Part shown: positions 53,348 to 64,000 of the stretch, in pieces | How positions within the stretch are numbered: the first letter of the stretch is position 1 | Layout: the number at the start of each line of letters is the position of its first letter | Assembly: GCA_933822405.4 (NCBI GenBank) | Contig: CAKOGP040002302.1 | Coordinates: forward strand, 62,001 to 126,000 | Reading direction: 5' to 3' | Length of the DNA stretch: 64,000 nucleotides | Source: Cylindrotheca closterium | Taxonomy: Eukaryota > Bacillariophyta > Bacillariophyceae > Bacillariales > Bacillariaceae | The notes under the pieces: generated by a model | Told to the model about the DNA's origin: nothing | The model's database searches: none | The model's input: only the letters and a program-made list of their open reading frames with translations | Translations under genes and position numbers: made by a program

Positions 53348-53992
53348 ATGGCAACTGGTACTAACAAGAGAAAGACAAGCTCACCACCTGCTGGCTACGT
53401 CTGCAATCTTTGTAAGATAGGAGGCCATTGGATTCAACAATGTCCCCAAAAATCCAAGTCGAAGAAAAGAAAGACAGGCCACATCCCAGTGCCTGGCGTG
53501 GATCCATCGCAAAAGGATATCGAACTAGCAAGAGAGCTACAGAAGCTAAAAGCTCCAAACTGCTTTTGCGGCAAACCTTCGCGTCTAAAGAAAGTTAAAA
53601 AATCAAATGTCAATGAAAATTCAAGGGCAGTTGGGAAGTACTTCTTCTTCTGTGCATCCAAGAAATCAGACGATCCCTGTCGTTTCGCGAGACCTGTAAA
53701 AGAACATCGCCAACGCAGCAAGGGCCAAAGTGCCAAGGCGGATGAAAGCAACCCGACAATTAACGAAAAAACAGTCGAATCAGCAGCACAAGATCCAGGC
53801 GCCAGTTGCTCAGGCAATGATGACGAAGACAACAACGATCTTGCGAGCAAGAAAAAGTCAGGCAAGACCGAAGAGTCGCCTCCTCAGGTCTCAGATGGTT
53901 CAAAGAGTGGAGACAGCTCTAGCGATACCTCTAGTGTTGATACCTCAAGCGTTGGCTCTAGTAGCTCAGATGACAGCTCTGATGAAGAGTAG
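53348..53992 (+). CDS. Zinc-knuckle (CCHC) and GRF-type zinc-finger protein
   Basis: A single exon of 214 residues. An N-terminal CCHC knuckle (YVCNLCKIGGHWIQQCPQ, spacing C-x2-C-x4-H-x4-C) is followed by a basic stretch and a GRF-type finger (CFCGKPSRLKKV...KYFFFCASKKSDDPCRF). GRF fingers bind single-stranded nucleic acid in topoisomerase III, APE2 and NEIL3, and the knuckle binds RNA or ssDNA. The C-terminal ~60 residues are Ser/Asp/Glu-rich and disordered, probably phosphorylated. It is a nucleic-acid-binding accessory protein with no catalytic domain. It lies tail-to-tail with the FANCJ-like helicase gene, 63 bases apart. Confidence 0.86.
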   Translation: MATGTNKRKTSSPPAGYVCNLCKIGGHWIQQCPQKSKSKKRKTGHIPVPGVDPSQKDIELARELQKLKAPNCFCGKPSRLKKVKKSNVNENSRAVGKYFFFCASKKSDDPCRFARPVKEHRQRSKGQSAKADESNPTINEKTVESAAQDPGASCSGNDDEDNNDLASKKKSGKTEESPPQVSDGSKSGDSSSDTSSVDTSSVGSSSSDDSSDEE

Positions 53993-54055
53993 TCTTTGTG
54001 TACTAATATAGTCCTATGTTGTACTATTACGTTCTCTAATACATCAAGTGTAGTA

Positions 54056-57000
54056 TCAAGTCATTTCTTTTTTGGCGGCAGCAGTAGAAGACCAATTTCC
54101 AGTTTGCCCATTGAAGCTTTGCTGCGACATTGATTGTGTAGAGCGCTGTTTTGCCTTCTCCAAGTCTAATTTCCACTTTTTCTTCACTGCCTCTGATTGT
54201 GCTGGTGCTTGCTGAAAGAAACTGGCTAGTTCTCTACAAAGTCCTTGGTATCCTCCTACCACAGGATTCCCTCCAACACCTCTGGACTGATGCATCGTCA
54301 AAGTTCTCATATGGTGACGCATCCACTTTGGAAGGTTCTTTTGGGCTCGGCAGATACCATCATTGGGTGATCCATCATCACAGTGCCTCGAATCCATCAT
54401 CACAACCACACCATAGTCCGCACCATGTCGAATGCACCGACCAAGAGCTTGGGCCAGTGCACGGTAGGCCTGTTGAGAATACCATTCTTCGCCCGGTAAG
54501 AGACTTGTGTTTTTGTTGATACGCCGTTGCTCGTCATTGTAGCACCTCTTGGCTTTGATCGCTCGATCAGCAAAGGAAGGAAATGGGAGACCAACACAAA
54601 TCACGCAGCGAGCATTGTCATCGTTGAACGAAATTCCTTCACTCATCTTTCCCCGAAAGACTGCCAGCAATATGCAATTGCCAGTCTGCTTGATTTGCTC
54701 CGCATATTCTGCCTTTGCTTCTTCAAACTTCTCTTGGTTACCAGTAGGCTCGACTATGACTTTTCCTTTTGAGCAAAGAAGACGACCCCAAATTTCTGGT
54801 GATTTGAACTGGTTGCGCATGAAGTTGAAACCGGTCGGGTTCCAACAGTTGATACATTTGTTAAGAAAGCTATAGCTTGGCAAAAAAACCAAAACACCCC
54901 CGCGTGGTATTGCTTCTATAAGTGTGGCAATTGCTTCTCCAAGTCGAGGGAAGTACGACGGATTCTTGTAGTTGTTGTAGTTTACAGTGAGGGGTGATCC
55001 ATCAGGGAAGTGCCCAATAGAAACAGCAAACAGTTGCTTTTGGAGGTTGACAACATGATTGGCTTCCAACGGTTTGGGCCGGACCTGAAGTCTTCCATTT
55101 TTCAATGGAATCTCCGAATCCTTTATCTTGCTGTCATTGACAGCAGAGGGCAACTGGTCAGAGGAGCCCTGAGATAGCTTTGTTGGGCTGGAAGAATTGG
55201 GGGATTGAGACAAAGGTTTCTCTTTTGGTGGATAGAGACCCAATTCCGAACAGAGCGAGGGAATAGGTGCCAGAGATCCAGAAGCAAGGATCACACTATG
55301 ACATTTTTCTCGAAGATCTTCCAACATTACGCCCGGAGAAAGTAATCGGAGAACTAGATGACATTCCCACTGTGGAATACCTCCATCGCAGAATGCACCA
55401 TGGAAAACAGGTTGGCGCCCAGGGACCAAATACCCCCTTTCGTTCTTAGTTGTGCATGGTTCATGCCAGCATGCGGAACGGGGTACGTTCGGATGAGCTT
55501 CTGTGCTTGGAAAAGCATGCGGAAGCCTTCGTGGTTTCCTGCGCCATTTTTGCTGTTCCATAAGCGCTTTGTATTCCTCTTCGTCCATACCTGTTGCATA
55601 ATCCATGTTCCCATTTGGTTTCATTGTCAAGGCTAAATAAAAATGTCTGTAGCAAAAGTGTCAGTTTTGGTTTGATAGAAGAATGGATGTGTCTGAGGCT
55701 GCACACAGAAACACACACATGCACACACACTGACGTACTCTGGGGATCTGGAAGCAATGGCAAATTTCTGGAAGAGGCCGAGTACTTCCAGCAAAGCTGA
55801 ATTGGACTCAGAATTAGCCTCCATTGCTTTACTAGTAAGGTGCGACTCTAGAACTTCTGCTTGCCTGAGAAGGACTTCGCACTTCAACTTAGTAGCCTGC
55901 AATTCCTCCAGCATACTGGCACAACCGACAGTTTTCCCCTGGATGCCGTATCCACTGGGTCCAGAATACTTAACTTCTACTTCATGGTCGTCAGGGAGAC
56001 TTCGTTTCTTATGTTCCGCTCTGATTTTCTCAAAACCTATTCGAGAAGAAAATGAGACTACGTATCAATTTTTATATGGTAAAGAAAAGCAATGAACTGT
56101 ACCTGGACTGGATTCAAACCTGAGCCTCTCGTTTCTCATGTACGACACAAGCCGCTCGATGAAAAGAAGGAGCTCATGAGCAACTTCAGGATATGACATT
56201 TGCTTTGATGTACCAACCCCACCCTCCATCTCTATGCAGAGAAAATCGTCTTCTTCGCGGATTCGTTGATGTATGACTACAAGCAAGGAATTCATCATTT
56301 GGCAAAGATCAAGCTCTCGAAAGTCACCACTGCCGCTCTCTTTAAGTGTGTCCTCGACATTGTGCGCCTCGTCAAGTACTACTATCGAGTCTTTGAGCGA
56401 TATTTGCATGGATTTCCGAATCGATGCATCTAGAATGTAGTTGTATGGAGCAAAAATAAGATCAGCGTGGGATTTCAAAGCCCGCGACATGTAATAGGGA
56501 CAGGCAGATTCTTCGGAGTAGGATGCTACCATCGAAGTATCTCTTTGGTTCACTTCCTTGTTCTCGTAGTCCCTCATGACATCAAGAATCAGAGGATCCT
56601 CAGTCACAGTCATTATTCTTTCGACCATTTGATCCACATTAGTCCACATTGAATCTTCCCCATTCACGGCAACAATCCAATCTCCTGCTCTAAGACTGCG
56701 TGTCTCGGCTGCAGGAGTCCCATTTCGAAGCGAGTTCACTATACAACCACCGCCTTCGCGGCTTGACAACAGTATCCCAAATGACCCTTTTCCATCTTCT
56801 CTATAAAGAGCAATGCCTTTTTCCAAGTTTGGGTTCTTTCCAAATGCCACCAGATCTTCTATATCGTGGACTCCCAACTTAGATGCCTCTCCACCCACGG
56901 AACACGTTGCAATCCGGTGGGTGTTCCAAATATACCGAGATTGCATTGCTGACATATTTTTGCGGTTTGTGAGGTTCATATAGTGCGAGCATATGGGTTT

Positions 57001-58513
57001 TTCTTGCCTTGCATTCCCTCGGGTCTCTTGCTCGTCATCATCACCATTCTCAGTGTTATGTAACTGTTCTTCCTCTCTTGTGTGCGGTATGTACGGGCGG
57101 TCGTCATCGTAGCGAGATAATGATTGTACGATCAGCTGCTTCCTTCGCCTATCTGTCTCACGTTTGCGTTCTTGGCATGCAGCAGTGACGTTGATTCCTT
57201 TCTTCCCCACCACATCCCTATGTTTCAAATAAAAATGAGAGATTTGTAAAACAAACAGAAAACCATGTTTTGGTGCCTTACTGGTTGATACAAAGCCGAT
57301 CTCTGCTTCCAAGCAAAGTCATTCTTGGTCTGTATGGAGTCTTTTTCAACGAAGCCACCATTTGCGCAACCTGACTGTGAGTGCGAGAGCAATATATTAT
57401 CTTTGGTGCGCTCTTTGCTTTCGTAGATTCAATGATCATATCGACATCATCATTCGATTCCGGTGTCGATGCCTCCTTTTGCATCTTTGCATGATATCTT
57501 TGCCAGCCGAGGACGCTACATAAGATCGCAGCTGACTTCCCCGTTCCAGTTGGCGATTCTATGACAACATGAAGCTTTCGCTTCAGTGCCCTAATAATAT
57601 GCAATGCCATTTGCCGTTGAGGGGGAAGAATAGCTGGAAATGGCCACCCTATCTTGACTCCTTCGACGAAAAATGAATTCTGAAGTTTCAGTTGACCAAT
57701 GTCGCCATCCATAGATAACTCAGAGATGCGGAGTATGTCGTCCGAGTCTGTCATTTTAACAGCATGGGATAGTTGCTCCGCTAGGACTTCGGTTATCCTC
57801 ATGTCTGAAGCTCCCTTTTCGCGTCTCCTTCTTCCGTAAGTGTCTAGATGACTTTCTCCGTCGTCATGCTGTTCTTGATGGTATCTTTCCCCTTGACGAC
57901 TTTGCACAACTTCGTCAGATTGATCTTGCTGCCGACGTTCCAAAAGTCTTCGGTTTCCTTGTCGTAAGTGGTTTGATGGTGCGTGACTCATTTGTATCAA
58001 ATCAATGATGTCTCTGGCGGCGTCTGAATTATTCCCTTGTTCGTCTTTTGAGGCTTTCTTCTTTTTTGGAACCGATTGCAATCGACAATGGTGTTCCCAG
58101 TTTTTACAATCCTTAGCTGGGGTATTGCATATGACACAGAAGCACTTGTCACACATTTTCATTGGATCAGAATCATAGGGATGGAGACCGCAATCTTTTC
58201 TTGCGTGGGGATATATTATGTTTGGGTTTGTTGTGTTCTGGGAGACTACCATCGGAGATTCAGAAAGCAAGTCGATTGCAGCTGCAGTAGCTACGGCTCT
58301 TGGAGGTGTGATGACTTCCACTTCCATGGCATCATTATCATCATTAGGATTACCAATATCATTCTCGTCTTCATCAATGATTACAACCTGATCGTTTGGT
58401 GGAGGCACCGCCTGTCGTTTCACTGATGATCCCTTGGCGCCATTTCCATTTTTCAGTTGTCGCTTTCCGTTGCTACTGTCGGTAGATCCCTCATGAGTTT
58501 CTGCATTTTTCAT
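54056..58513 (-). CDS. FANCJ/BRIP1-type XPD-family DNA helicase with inserted PDZ domain
   Basis: Exons 58513-57282, 57217-56103, 56036-55739 and 55646-54056 give 1,411 residues. The helicase core is complete: KIGWPFPAILPPQRQMAL (Q-like motif), ESPTGTGKS (Walker A, residue ~321), IIYCSRTHSQ, DEAH (~695), SVILASGSLAP, VFRGKMSEGISF and QALGRCIRHGADYG. The four iron-sulfur cysteines are in RDRLCINQ, AACQERK, PICSHY and ACPYY. Between the third and fourth, after DIEDLVAFGK, sits a PDZ domain (~541-625) with GSFGILLSSR as its peptide-binding loop and RAGDWIVAVNGED. An N-terminal Cys/His cluster (CDKCFCVICNTPAKDC) may bind zinc. FANCJ unwinds G-quadruplexes and acts in crosslink repair. Confidence 0.92.
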
Positions 58514-58771
58514 AGTACATCTATTGACCGTCACTAGGATTGGATTATGTCTCGTTGACTTTCATCTATTCTTGTGTTTCAGTCGAAGTAGTCAGTCAAT
58601 CGCGGATAGGACTGCATGCACTTGAAACAACTACCGGTACCCCCCTACAGGTTCTAACAAAGTGTAAACAATGAAAAGAAGCACAAATAAACCCGCAAAC
58701 TACTATTCTTTTAGAAGCAAAGTAGCACCTTTGTTGAAACGGCGAAAGCCAACAACCAAATACTATTTCAT

Positions 58772-60262
58772 CTATTGCAGAGCCAACTTGGTTCCAACGG
58801 CACCCATGACAACACCCAAAGCGGCAATGAGCTTGCACAACTTGGTTTCCAAAGTGCTCTTTCCCTTTTGTGTCTTGAGGAACATGATGGTAGGGTAGAT
58901 GAAGACCAAAGCGGTACCGAAGGTAGCTCCTCCGACACTAGCGACCAATCCCAAATCGGTCAACTTGGCGGCTGCCAAAGTGGTACCTGCCAATACTCCC
59001 AAAGTCAACTTGTTGAAGAGGGAGTTATTTCTTCCTTCTTGTGGGACCTTGAAGAGATCCAAAAGACCGTCACGGGTTCCGCTGAAAAGCAATGGATACG
59101 ATCCAGTGACACTAATTGCCACAGCGATGCGACTCATGCTCATGAGAAAATCTTTCGTGGAGTAGTTGTTCAAAATAAGCCCATTCGAGGCGGCACCAAA
59201 AGTCAAGAATCCCAAGGCAGTCATAGCAGCGTAAATCAAAATGGCAGAACCGAAACTCCAGGCGATCACTTGGTAAAATCGGGACATGGTATTATTCTTG
59301 AGTTCCGCCAAGAATTTGGGAGCGTTAAAATGGGCAATGTAGGCGTTGGAAAGCATGCAAGTCAAAATGAGGGACTTGGCACTCAAGGCAGCCTTGGCTC
59401 CGCTAGCGCCAAAGGTTGGGGCGACAAGAGCAGTGGCCAAGTACTTTCCTCCCGAAGCGTAGGCTCCTCCAAAGTATCGCATGGCCATGGCAAACATGGT
59501 GTACAGCATACCTATAATACCAACAAGAGAGAAAGGTGCAAGACTAGCCAAGTTCTTCATCAAGCACAGCGGTAACAAGACAATGCCAGTGACTCCAAGG
59601 AGGGATTGGGTACGGGTGGCAACAATTCCAACACTGGACAACAGGTTGACCATGGTATCTGCCAAGATCATGGAATAACTCAAGTTTCCGAACCAACAGT
59701 CAATGAAGCAAGAAAAGGCAATGATGAAGGAAGTACTCTTGCCAACGGAAACATCCCAAGCTTCTGCGTAACTCATGGTGTTGGTTGTTCGGCAGACACG
59801 TCCAATCAATCCAAAAGTGTATGCAGAGATGGCACCCATGACAGCAATCAAAAGAGCGGCGGGAGCGACTGCGGATGGGGCATTTCCAAAGGCGGCGACA
59901 CCTGATGGATATGATGAGAAAAGGTGGACAATATTGAGTTAGTTACAGCAGTGTATAACAGATGCAAATGGATGGTGTCATGACGACGACAAGACAATAT
60001 AAAATCACCTACCTGCAGGCAAGCTGAGAACTCCTGCTCCGACTATGCTTTTAATTAGATTGAAAACCTCATTAGGGATAGTCGCAGTACCTCCACCTTG
60101 CTCTCCTCCTCGGGGAGCCTCAGCAGCAACATCGGAGGAAAGCCGAGTTTTGGGTGTCATGACACTGGGATTGGCAATGGCATGTTGGCGCGTGGGTGTC
60201 ACCAAAGCAGTGGTGGCTTGGCAGCAAAGAGCTACGAGAAGAATATTGCGAGCGACTCTCAT
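58772..60262 (-). CDS. AAAP-family amino-acid transporter, paralogue B (plastid-type leader)
   Basis: Exons 60262-60013 and 59901-58772 (phase 1) give 459 residues. The leader MRVARNILLVALCCQATTAL looks like a signal peptide followed by a Ser/Thr-rich transit-like region. The transporter core begins FNLIKSIVGAGVLSLPAG, split by the intron just as in paralogue C, and continues AYTFGLIGRVCRTTN, SYAEAWDVSVG, AYIAHFNAPKF and GFLTFGAASNGLILNNY. About 11 membrane helices are visible. In animals and plants such carriers move neutral or aromatic amino acids with H+ or Na+. Here a plastid envelope role is inferred from the leader. The nearby copy C is on the other strand with a shared 273-base promoter region. 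Confidence 0.9.
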
Positions 60263-60535
60263 GCTGTTGTAATAGTGCTTGGTGTGAGGGAAATATGATA
60301 GGTGCAAGCACACACGAGAAGCGCCAAAAGGATATGCCTAAAGGATCTCATCAAAAAACGTCTGATCGCTCAAAATTTCTTGAGCCAATCAAGTTGCGTC
60401 CTTCCACCGGCAGTGGGAAATGACTTTCTCATCGCGCGCAGTGCAGACGTTACAAATCCAGATGCCGAAAGATTGAAGATCCGATCGAACGATGATATCG
60501 CTTCAACAACTTTTGACATATCCAAAAGAGTAAGA

Positions 60536-62193
60536 ATGCAATTATCCAAAGCTACTCTTTTGGCTGTTTGCCTAGCGGCACCCACTTCGGCGTTTGCCCC
60601 ATCCGCTTCCAATGGATTGCTTCGAGATGCACCCACTGCGCTGCCATCATCCCCCATGATGTCCTCCTCTAGGAGCAGCCGCCACCAGAGCATGGTCGCA
60701 CCATCCCTCATGGCTGCTGCCGTTGACGACGCTGCCGAAGAAAGCATTCCTGAGGGAACCGCCACTGTCACGGAGCTCATTTTTAACCTGGTGAAGGGCA
60801 TCGTCGGTAGGTTTGATGTGAAGTTCAATTTGATTGATTGATTTATGATATTCATTTTTGCTGTCTTTGCAAATGAGAAAGTCTAACATCCTGGCTATGA
60901 TATTTTTATTACTATAGGAGCCGGTGTCTTGAGTTTACCTGCTGGTATTGCCGCTTGGGCTAATGCTCCTTCGGCTGTGGTTCCTGCCGTGGCACTTATT
61001 GCTGGCATTGGAGGTCTCTCGGGTTATGGATTTGCATTGATTGGTCGTTGCTGTGCCTACACCAACTCCAAGTCTTACCGAGAAGCCTGGGGAAAGACAG
61101 TCAACGAATCCACCAGTTGGCTTCCTGCTGTTGCGGTTACCTTCAAGACGCTTTCGGCCATTTTGGCGTACAGTATGATCTTGGGTGACACCTTTGTCAG
61201 TCTTTTGACCACTGCTGGATTCAGTGTTGCCAAGACTCCCGTCCTGCTAGCACTAACCTCAACTGTCTTGCTTCCACTTTGTTTGCTGAAAAACTTATCC
61301 GCTTTGGCCCCCTTTTCCTTGGTCGGTAGTCTTGGTATGATGTACACCGCTGTCGCCATGGTAATGCGTTATGCAACCAAGGCTTACACCAAGACTGGAC
61401 GTTTTGGAACTGACTGTGCCGCAGCACTTCGTCCCGCTTTTGGAAGTGTTGGAGCCGAAGGAATCATGACTCCTTCAGCTGCAATTTTGGTTGGCATGTT
61501 GAGTACTGCTTACATGGCCCATTTCAATGCCCCAAAGGTGAGTTGTTTCATATTGTCAAATGGTTGATAATCTTCCCCTTCAATCAACCCTAAACATTCG
61601 CTAAACTTTCAACCCATCAATCTGCTTTCGAATAGTTCTACAATGAGCTCAAGGACAAGACCCTTCCAAAGTACTACAAGGTTGTCGGAACTTCTTTCGG
61701 AATCTCCATTAGCATCTTTGCCCTTATCGCTGCTATCGGTTTCTTGACTTTTGGATCTGCCGCCAGTGGATTGATCCTCAATAACTACTCAACTAAGGAC
61801 AGTCTCATGAGTTTGTCCCGCATTGCCGTGGCCATTTCTTTGGTCTTTTCTTACCCACTTGCCTTTGTCGGAGCTCGTGACGGTGTTTCGGACCTTCTCA
61901 AGCTCAAAAGTACTCCCAAGACACAAAATGTTGTTACTTTGGCTATCTTGTCCGCTGTTACCTTTGCTGCCTTGAACATTGCCGATGTCAGCTTTGTGTT
62001 GGCACTCGCTGGTGCCACTCTTGGTAATGCTTTGATTTACATTTTCCCAGCATTCATGTTCAGAGGAGCCATCAGAGACAAGCCTGATGCCACTCCAGGG
62101 CAAAAGAGAGAAGTCAAGTTTGCCATGGGATCCGCTGTACTTGGATTGTTGATGGGTACGCTCGGTGTCAAGATGACATTGTCATCCTTGTAA
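60536..62193 (+). CDS. AAAP-family amino-acid transporter, paralogue C (plastid-targeted)
   Basis: Exons 60536-60806, 60918-61537 and 61636-62193 give 482 residues. The leader MQLSKATLLAVCLAAPTSAF with AFAPSAS is a full ASAFAP plastid signal, so import to the plastid and insertion in an envelope membrane is likely. The first intron is at the same place as in paralogue B (IVG|AGVLSLPAG). The second follows AHFNAPK, near but not at the intron of paralogue A (AYM|AHFNAPK). Core motifs: GYGFALIGRCCAYTN, SYREAWGKTVNE, AYSMILGDTFVSLL, GFLTFGSAASGLILNNY. Of the three copies this one has the strongest codon bias (GCC, ATTGGA, CTTGGT), suggesting the highest expression. The substrate is unknown. Confidence 0.92.
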
Positions 62194-64000
62194 ATCCCGT
62201 TTCAAATGGACATGCAGCATTTCAAACTGGATCAGCAAAACCAATATTTTTTAAAACGTTGCGTCTGGACAGCGGGATGCTATGCCAAAAAGTAGCCTGC
62301 AAACAAGGGCAGCACCATTATCGTCTGCAACGAATATATGTTTAAACTGCTACCATCTACAGCAAGTTTTGGGAGGCTACAAGAGATGCAAAAGATTAAA
62401 AAGTCTAAAGGAATTGAAAAGTGTACAAGTAGTCTAATGGGTCGATGTATCAAATCTTTTTCCGGACAAAAGGTCCGGAGACGTAGAATCCTACTACGAA
62501 AACCTCCAAGTCCAGAGTGGTAAGTTGGGGGCAAATCCGGGGGAATAAAATCAAAAAAATTACAAGTTGAAAACATCTAGAAAGTATGGTAAGAGCAAGA
62601 AAAGAGCATCTATATCATTGATCATGTATTGCAGTGGTGGAAATATGTTCCATCCGTCATAGGTTGAATAGTCCGTTTAATTCTGGCATGACTTGTGGCC
62701 TGAGCATCCACACAAGCGCCCTCAAGTACAACGTCAGCATTTGTCATCATGCACCACCTTCTCACTTGCCCGCGCCGCTTCTGGAACAGTTATATGTCCA
62801 AATTTCTTTTCAAATTCATCACCATCGCTGAGATCGCCTCTTGGACTTCCTTGGTATTTCATTGGGTCTTGACTCTCTCAGTGGTTTATTGTTGCTAGTC
62901 CGCTTTTCCCCTGGTCCCTTTGCCCATGTGCTGTCACTACTGCCCCATGCAAAGAGGACCGCCGAGCGCTTGATTGCCAACCTCGACCTGATTGACTTCA
63001 TTGTCCTACACCACTACCACTGCGGTAGGGCCAAAACTTGCTCTCTCTTCTTGACCTCTTGTTTCGTTTCCGACTAGTCCCTGGTGAATAGTCCGCTCCC
63101 CCTACTTCCAAGATCTCCATCACCATCTTAGATCTCCAACTGATTGATCTCCACTGCTTTCGCTCGCTACTGCTTCTTGCTTCTCAGAAGCCTTGAATAT
63201 TTTGTGGTCCCTCTTGCAACTCGCTACTATTATCTATTGGTTTCACCATTCCATTGCTATGAACCCCGCCTTATCCCGTTGATAGAACGCTTTTGTCGTC
63301 TACTCAGTGTGTCAATAGGCACGAATCGATCACAAAAAGATTGCTGATTGTTGTTCTGTAAGAGTTGGCTGAAATTCATCGCCAAACTATTGGATTGAAT
63401 GCCAGGCCCAAAGGAGCCAATCACCGGTGTAGAATCGGTTTCATGGTGAGATTACAACAGAATGGGAGAAGAAGCCAAGAAGATGTCAGATATCCATTAC
63501 GTTTCGCAGCAGCCAACACTTCGCATACATAGAACATCTCGCCCAAAATCCAAAGGGAATCCTCCAATAAGTGCCTCCTGTGCGTGTCATCTAAAGATAG
63601 TGTGAAGGTGGGTTGTTGCCATCTTGACCGGCACGGAATCCCAACTGCTCCATATCACAATTCTAAAGATTTCGAACTGGATTCTAAATGATGTAGCGAA
63701 GTTGGGCCATTTCGTGTTTGTTGTTGCTTGGCATCTCTTGTTTGGATTTCCAAAGCGGCAACCACGTCGTCCTACAGGGACACAACAATTGTTTCGCTGC
63801 AATTCCCGGTGCCCCAATCCTGAGAGAAGGGGTAGCTCATCGTTACAGCCATCAGATATGACTCCTATAATGTTGTAGTTGTAATTTTTAGAGTCTCTCA
63901 GCGTCAATACGGCTTTTCGCATTCTTGGGTTGTCACAGGGATTATGCGTTTTATTGTTGTTATGTTGTTTGGAAAAATATATCATCAACAATATTTTTGT
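62194..64000. other. Region without supported gene at right end of window
   Basis: These 1.8 kb carry only short frames (up to 134 codons on the minus strand, 63587-63991) with no signal, domain or codon bias. From 62740 to 63320 the plus strand is CT-rich (for example CTTCTTGACCTCTTGTTTCG). This could be a leader or promoter of a gene beyond the window. No tRNA or repeat array was found. Confidence 0.5.

Noticed and set aside
63587..63991. 134-codon minus-strand frame at the window end
   Set aside because: Low-complexity Asn/Arg-rich translation with no domain or signal and ordinary chance length.
1..64000. CRISPR arrays, operons, rho-independent terminators, insertion sequences
   Set aside because: Spliced genes and plastid leaders show a eukaryotic nuclear genome; no spaced direct-repeat array or transposase was seen.

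Overview
This is nuclear DNA from a photosynthetic stramenopile, most probably a pennate diatom. Genes are densely packed on both strands with few, short GT-AG introns (roughly 60-150 bases). Many products start with a signal peptide that ends in the ASAFAP-type motif used for import into complex red-lineage plastids (enolase, a light-harvesting protein, a small plastid protein, a Clp ATPase, amino-acid transporter C). A fucoxanthin-chlorophyll family protein, BspA-type LRR kinases and TIC110 fit the same origin. The species cannot be named from the sequence alone.

Layout. 1-6.3 kb: TIC110-like translocon protein (cut by the window edge), plastid-targeted enolase, ankyrin protein, light-harvesting protein. 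6.5-15.7 kb: HEAT-repeat protein, Tudor-SN nuclease, lumenal Tat substrate, membrane-anchored truncated globin, fasciclin protein, ribosomal protein uS10/RPS20. 16-21.4 kb: aspartyl/asparaginyl hydroxylase-like protein, kinesin-14, a hypothetical protein. 21.5-27.8 kb: two STT3 oligosaccharyltransferase genes in tandem, both ending in an ankyrin-like tail. 28-34.8 kb: small plastid protein, Clp/Hsp100 ATPase, EF-hand membrane protein, ABC1-family kinase. 34.9-45.6 kb: secreted ShKT/SKICH-like protein, a pectin acetylesterase/Notum domain fused to a degenerate rhomboid, a 1,681-residue LRR-kinase with an EF-hand inside its kinase N-lobe, a CPBP protease. 45.9-62.2 kb: AzgA-type purine permease and three AAAP transporter paralogues; between them lie a repeat-rich accessory segment (49.85-52.0 kb), a GDPD-family protein, a zinc-knuckle/GRF protein and a FANCJ-type helicase carrying a PDZ domain. 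62.2-64 kb: no gene supported.

How the genes relate. This is a eukaryotic chromosome, not an operon, but plastid biogenesis and transport (TIC110, Clp ATPase, enolase, light-harvesting protein, AAAP transporters), the secretory pathway (STT3, AspH-like, PAE-rhomboid, SKICH/ShKT) and genome maintenance (FANCJ-like) recur. The most unusual items are three domain architectures (PDZ inside the iron-sulfur domain of a FANCJ helicase, esterase-pseudorhomboid fusion, EF-hand within a kinase N-lobe) and an accessory island holding a young 0.73 kb foldback repeat and a decayed foreign-looking coding segment bounded by direct repeats and followed by a branched hairpin.

Splice sites were read by eye from GT-AG signals, frame continuity and family alignment; there is no transcript evidence here.
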